Assembly (NCBI GenBank): GCA_023424865.1
Contig: JAFADM010000084.1
Coordinates: forward strand, 1-27,022
Length of the DNA: 27,022 bases
From: Bacillota bacterium
GTDB lineage: Bacteria > Bacillota_A > Clostridia > DSM-8532
Direction of reading: 5' to 3'
The notes below the pieces were generated by a model. That model was not told where the DNA came from and searched no databases. It saw only the letters and a program-made list of their open reading frames with translations. This document shows, piece by piece, positions 24,430 through 27,022 of the stretch. A program made the translations under genes and the position numbers. The number at the start of each line of letters is the position of its first letter. Position 1 is the first letter of the stretch.

Positions 24430-24512
24430 AACTTCAATACATTAGAACTCCAATACATTTAAACTCCAATACATTAGAACTTAATATATTCGAACCAAAT
24501 ATATTAGATATT
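24421..24512. repeat. 16-bp tandem repeat spanning the stop codon of the ECF gene
   Basis: About 5.5 copies of ATACATTAGAACTYCA. The first four are nearly identical, and later copies lose bases and drift to TATATTCGAACC and TATATTAGATAT. The first copy contains the last codons and the TAG stop of the ECF gene (24427-24429). The period is not a multiple of three, and most copies carry a TAG or a related stop. The array lies between convergent genes. Confidence 0.85.
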
Positions 24513-24580
24513 TAAGGGACCAACGGGAATTGGAAATTCATACAGAATTATAACCGATCCTTTATAACAGCGTCGTTGAT

Positions 24581-25492
24581 TTACAGCAGGAAAAGAATTA
24601 ACGGCGCTGTTACTATGGAAAAAAGGGTGGATATGGACACGCATTTGGAGGCAAAGGCGGAGTCCTTATCGTACATTTCAGCAAAAATCGTAGTAGCGGC
24701 GGCACTGGGCATGGTAAGGGCCGTTACCACGATGGCGGCGGGAAGCTCGGGAACTCTTAAGAGCTTGGCCAGCAAAACCGCAGCAAGGGGCATAAGAACA
24801 AGCCTTACAAAGGAGGACAAATAAGCCCTCCAGTCCGTGAATATTTTATCAAAGCGCACCGTGCTCATAACCGCCCCAATAATGAGCATGGACAAGGGCA
24901 TAGTCATGTCGCCCATGGCTGAAACCGCACCGGTTACTGCTTTAGGCAGCTTTATTCCAAGGAAAAAAACCACAAGGCCAATGTACACGGCAATGAAGGT
25001 TGGATTGGTCAGTATTTTTTTCGTCACCTGCCATTTGGAGCCTTTCCCGCCGAAAAGAACAAAGCCGTAGCTCCAGAGCAGAATATTAAAGATTACAAGG
25101 TAAAAGGAGCCGTAAAAAACGCCCTCTTCCCCATACAGGGCTTTCATCATGGGAATACCCATATAGCCGCAGTTGGAAAAAATGGCGGTGAACTGGAGTA
25201 CAGGATTAACATTGTCCGGAAATTTCATATAAATGAGTTTGGCTAAAAAAATAGTCAGCGCAAACATGATAATACTGAAGCCAATAAGCCAGAGGAGCAT
25301 TATGAGCCTTTCCTTTGTGAATTCAATGAAAAATCCGTTCAAAACAAGCATAGGAGCCGTAACATACATCAAAAGCTCTGAAAGCTTTTTAGATGCTATT
25401 GAATCAATAATGCCCGACCTGCCCGCGAGAAAGCCCACAAAAAGGATAATAAATAAGATCAAAACCTGTGTCAATATAACTGTAAAATCCAT
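24581..25492 (-). CDS. AEC family transporter (auxin efflux carrier-type permease)
   Basis: A 303-residue membrane protein with about ten hydrophobic segments in two blocks. It begins VILTQVLILFIILFVGFLAG and has the early FTNCGYMGIP-like motif (here FSNCGYMGIPMMKALYGEEG) characteristic of Mem_trans/AEC permeases. A C-terminal LTMPSAAATTIFAEMY segment matches the same fold. Bacterial members move dicarboxylates, amino acids or other organic anions; the substrate cannot be told here. The frame is open 29 codons further upstream, but ATG 25492 is chosen because GGAGGT sits 6 bases before it and a TTGTCA-TATAAT promoter lies just upstream, inside the longer frame. The gene is convergent with the ECF gene and divergent from the XRE regulator, which may control it. 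Confidence 0.9.
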   Translation of the reverse strand: MDFTVILTQVLILFIILFVGFLAGRSGIIDSIASKKLSELLMYVTAPMLVLNGFFIEFTKERLIMLLWLIGFSIIMFALTIFLAKLIYMKFPDNVNPVLQFTAIFSNCGYMGIPMMKALYGEEGVFYGSFYLVIFNILLWSYGFVLFGGKGSKWQVTKKILTNPTFIAVYIGLVVFFLGIKLPKAVTGAVSAMGDMTMPLSMLIIGAVMSTVRFDKIFTDWRAYLSSFVRLVLMPLAAVLLAKLLRVPELPAAIVVTALTMPSAAATTIFAEMYDKDSAFASKCVSISTLFSIVTAPLILFLL

Positions 25493-25511
25493 GACGTACC
25501 TCCACCGTAGT

Positions 25512-25541
25512 ATTATAACAGCAGGGTTCAGCCCTTGACAA
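25512..25541 (-). promoter_or_regulatory. Sigma-A-type promoter of the AEC transporter gene
   Basis: On the minus strand TTGTCA (25541-25536), an 18-base spacer and TATAAT (25517-25512). The leader would be only about 13 bases, containing GGTGGAGGT before ATG 25492. This supports the shorter start of the transporter. Confidence 0.72.
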
Positions 25542-25545
25542 CGTG

Positions 25546-25598
25546 AAAAACCCCCAAAGATGCGGGCAGCAAGCTTCATTGCCGCAGCAACTTTTGGG
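25546..25598 (-). terminator. Terminator-like hairpin upstream of the AEC promoter
   Basis: CCCAAAG (25553-25559) pairs with CTTTTGGG (25591-25598) with one bulge, and inside it TGCGGGCA (25561-25568) pairs with TGCCGCA (25580-25586) with another bulge. On the minus strand a TTTTT run (25550-25546) follows. The hairpin lies upstream of the AEC promoter, so it would block transcription entering from the regulator side. The transcript it ends is not obvious, because the neighbouring regulator is on the plus strand. Confidence 0.55.
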
Positions 25599-25632
25599 AG
25601 AAATTCAGGGCCTTACGTGATACGGACCTTTT

Positions 25633-25647
25633 GCAACTTAAAGTTGC
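25633..25647. promoter_or_regulatory. Palindromic operator candidate before the XRE regulator gene
   Basis: GCAACTT-A-AAGTTGC is a perfect 15-bp palindrome (7-bp arms). It lies about 90 bases upstream of the regulator start and just before a TATAAT at 25660-25665; a second TATAAT is at 25691-25696. Neither has a strong -35 box, as expected of an activator-dependent or autoregulated promoter. It sits in the divergent region shared with the AEC transporter gene. Confidence 0.55.
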
Positions 25648-25723
25648 GAAAAAGCACGCTATAATTGGTAGGCGTAAAATCTAAGATCAGTATAATGGAA
25701 TTATTGAATAAGGAGGTTTTCAA

Positions 25724-26404
25724 ATGGATTTTCCTATCAAATTACAGGAGCTCAGGAAAGCCAAAGGCTTTTCTCAGGAGTATCTTGCGGAGCAATGCAA
25801 TGTATCGCGACAATCTGTTTCCAAATGGGAATTAGGACAGGGCTATCCCGAAATAGAAAAACTCGTTCTTATTTGTAAGATTTTGGATACGGATTTGGAT
25901 TATTTGCTCCGGGACAAAGTCGTTGAAAAAAGTGAACCTTTGTTTCAGAAGAAACCGACCGTTTATCAGGACTTCATCGGCAAATGGGTAAAAATCTTTT
26001 TAAATGATAACGAATTTAAAGGTCTTTACTGCGCGGCAATCCTTGCAATTACTGAAGGCCGGATACTTTTCATCGATGAAAAGGGTAAGAAGGGGCTGTT
26101 AAACCTGTCCGATGTTGTGTCTGTTTCAGAAGCGGATGTTTACAAGAAAAAGAATCGGCTTCAAAGTCTGCCTCCCCCTCCGAAACTCGATTTAAACGGA
26201 GATACCAGCCTCTTATTGCAGTTTACCGACGCTGAATGCGACATTAGACTAAAACAAACCACACCCTTTAATTATGTCAAGCCCGGAGGCTTTTACAGAG
26301 TTAGGGTTTCATCGGCAGACGGCGAAGAAATCGTCATTTGTAACAGCAATAATGCTATCAGTGTCATACGGCAAAAAGATATACTTCTTATCATAGAGCA
26401 CTGA
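25724..26404 (+). CDS. XRE-family helix-turn-helix transcriptional regulator
   Basis: A 226-residue cytoplasmic regulator. Residues 6-61 form an HTH_3 domain: LQELRKAKGFSQEYLAEQ, then the recognition helix in VSRQSVSKWELGQGYPE and LICKILDTDLDYLL. This is the common Firmicutes type with the DLDYLLR linker. The rest (about 80-226) is a mainly beta-strand domain without transmembrane segments that I cannot name; segments such as KWVKIFLNDNEFKGLYCAAI and two-residue Pro runs near 170 (LPPPPK) are visible. It could be a ligand-sensing module. AAGGAGGT (25710-25717) is 6 bases before the ATG. A perfect palindrome lies upstream, so autoregulation and control of the divergent AEC gene are plausible. 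A terminator follows at about 26560. Confidence 0.86.
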   Translation: MDFPIKLQELRKAKGFSQEYLAEQCNVSRQSVSKWELGQGYPEIEKLVLICKILDTDLDYLLRDKVVEKSEPLFQKKPTVYQDFIGKWVKIFLNDNEFKGLYCAAILAITEGRILFIDEKGKKGLLNLSDVVSVSEADVYKKKNRLQSLPPPPKLDLNGDTSLLLQFTDAECDIRLKQTTPFNYVKPGGFYRVRVSSADGEEIVICNSNNAISVIRQKDILLIIEH

Positions 26405-26528
26405 ACGCATTTATGGTTTTTATATTGCGAGCTCCTTCAACCTTTTGCTTTTGGTATGGAATCCTTCATCCTGGGGCAAATTGAGGTAGAACAAATGATT
26501 TCCCCCAGCTTTGAGTGTGATCAGAAAA

Positions 26529-26567
26529 GCAGAACCGGAGAACTGCCCTCTCCGGTTCCGCTTTTTT
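26529..26567. terminator. Terminator between the XRE regulator and hydrogenase genes
   Basis: GAACCGGAGA (26532-26541) pairs perfectly with TCTCCGGTTC (26549-26558), extended by GC/GC past one mismatch. A TTTTTT run follows on the plus strand, and a shorter TTTT follows on the minus strand. It ends the regulator transcript and may also serve the convergent hydrogenase gene. Confidence 0.88.
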
Positions 26568-26591
26568 GAATTTATTTATCAAGCGCTCTTT

Positions 26592-27022
26592 TTACTTTTT
26601 GCACGCGCTTTCAGGATAGTTTTCCCGGGCTGTGTAATGGGTGTGCAAAAGCTCATGGGAGCGGTGTCCGCCGGGCTTCTCAAAATACTCCTGATACATC
26701 TTTAGCACCCTGGGATTGTGATGAGAGCGCCTGTAGGTAAGGCCCTGATCCTCTGAATAAAGAGCCTTTGCCCTTTCGGCCCGAAGATCGGTAACATTGC
26801 GCACAGAAGCAGGCTGAATGGGCTGTCCGCCGCCGTTGACACAACCGCCGGGGCAGGCCATGATTTCAATAAACTGATAATCCGACTCACCCTTACGCAC
26901 CTTATCCAGTACCTTTCTGGCATTGCCAAGGCCGTGAATGACCGCAGCCTTAATTTTTACACCGGCCACTTCCACCTCGGCTTCCTTAACCGCCTCAACG
27001 CCGCGGACAACCTTAATGTCCA
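26592..27022 (-). CDS. [FeFe]-hydrogenase catalytic subunit, C-terminal part only
   Basis: The frame is open at the right edge, so only the last 142 residues are seen. The motif ACPGGCVNGGGQP carries the two C-terminal cysteines that ligate the H-cluster (one bridges the [4Fe-4S] and di-iron subclusters). It is followed by an iron-hydrogenase small-subunit-like tail (RAKALYSEDQ...SHHNPRVLKMYQEYF). The enzyme makes or oxidises H2 in strict anaerobes. The order after the motif matches the long clostridial type used in NAD- or ferredoxin-linked (often bifurcating) hydrogenases, but the accessory subunits and N-terminal iron-sulfur domains that would decide this are outside the window. It ends close to the end of Fe_hyd_SSU, as usual. 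It is convergent with the XRE gene across a terminator. Confidence 0.93.
   Translation of the reverse strand, partial: DIKVVRGVEAVKEAEVEVAGVKIKAAVIHGLGNARKVLDKVRKGESDYQFIEIMACPGGCVNGGGQPIQPASVRNVTDLRAERAKALYSEDQGLTYRRSHHNPRVLKMYQEYFEKPGGHRSHELLHTHYTARENYPESACKK

Noticed and set aside
25493..25723. A T-box or riboswitch upstream of the AEC transporter gene, suggested by the GGTGG before the start and the nearby terminator hairpin.
   Set aside because: The promoter at 25512-25541 lies downstream of the hairpin, leaving a leader of about 13 bases, so the hairpin is not in the transporter mRNA.
26471..26508. CTGGGG/CCCCAG hairpin downstream of the XRE regulator gene.
   Set aside because: It has a 26-base loop and no T-run, and the strong terminator at 26529-26567 follows at once. 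It is probably chance.

Overview
The window looks like a chromosomal segment of an anaerobic Gram-positive bacterium, most likely a member of the Clostridia with moderate G+C. The signs are a MurT/GatD pair (amidation of Gram-positive peptidoglycan), sortases with LPXTG-type substrates, a stand-alone ECF transporter S component, an [FeFe]-hydrogenase, strong AGGAGG ribosome binding sites and sigma-A-like promoters. I cannot name the species. No mobile element, tRNA, rRNA or CRISPR array is visible.

Layout. 2-1515 (+): the 3' part of murT, then gatD, ending at a shared bidirectional terminator. 1739-19920 (-): an 18-kb surface locus, two thirds of the window. Read 5' to 3' on the minus strand it holds a 3495-residue SdrD_B-type adhesin (LPKTG) overlapping its sortase; a 590-bp non-coding spacer with a terminator and RNA structure; a 1524-residue collagen-binding/Cna_B adhesin (LPQAG) overlapping a second sortase; and a secreted transglutaminase-fold protein preceded by a cyclic di-GMP-I (GEMM) riboswitch. 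20183-23275 (-): a galactose-mutarotase-fold protein, asnS and a degenerate HD-domain protein. 23659-24429 (+): an ECF S component. 24581-25492 (-): an AEC-family permease. 25724-26404 (+): an XRE-family regulator. 26592-27022 (-): the C-terminal end of an [FeFe]-hydrogenase.

How the genes may work together. The two adhesins are exported by signal peptides and should be anchored to peptidoglycan by their own translationally coupled sortases. The adjacent secreted transglutaminase-fold protein has a Cys-His-Asp triad. Its ribosome binding site lies in the 3' strand of P1 of the c-di-GMP riboswitch, so it should be made only when c-di-GMP is low. Two known systems use this logic: LapG/LapA in Pseudomonas, and the riboswitch-controlled protease PPEP-1 with its sortase-anchored adhesins in Clostridioides difficile. 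My leading hypothesis is therefore a c-di-GMP-gated switch between surface attachment and release or remodelling. The alternative is that the enzyme cross-links surface proteins. Both adhesin genes also have ribosome binding sites that can be hidden in RNA hairpins, so RNA-level control may be a theme of the whole locus.

Limits: all calls come from reading the sequence. No database search or folding program was run, and domain boundaries are approximate.
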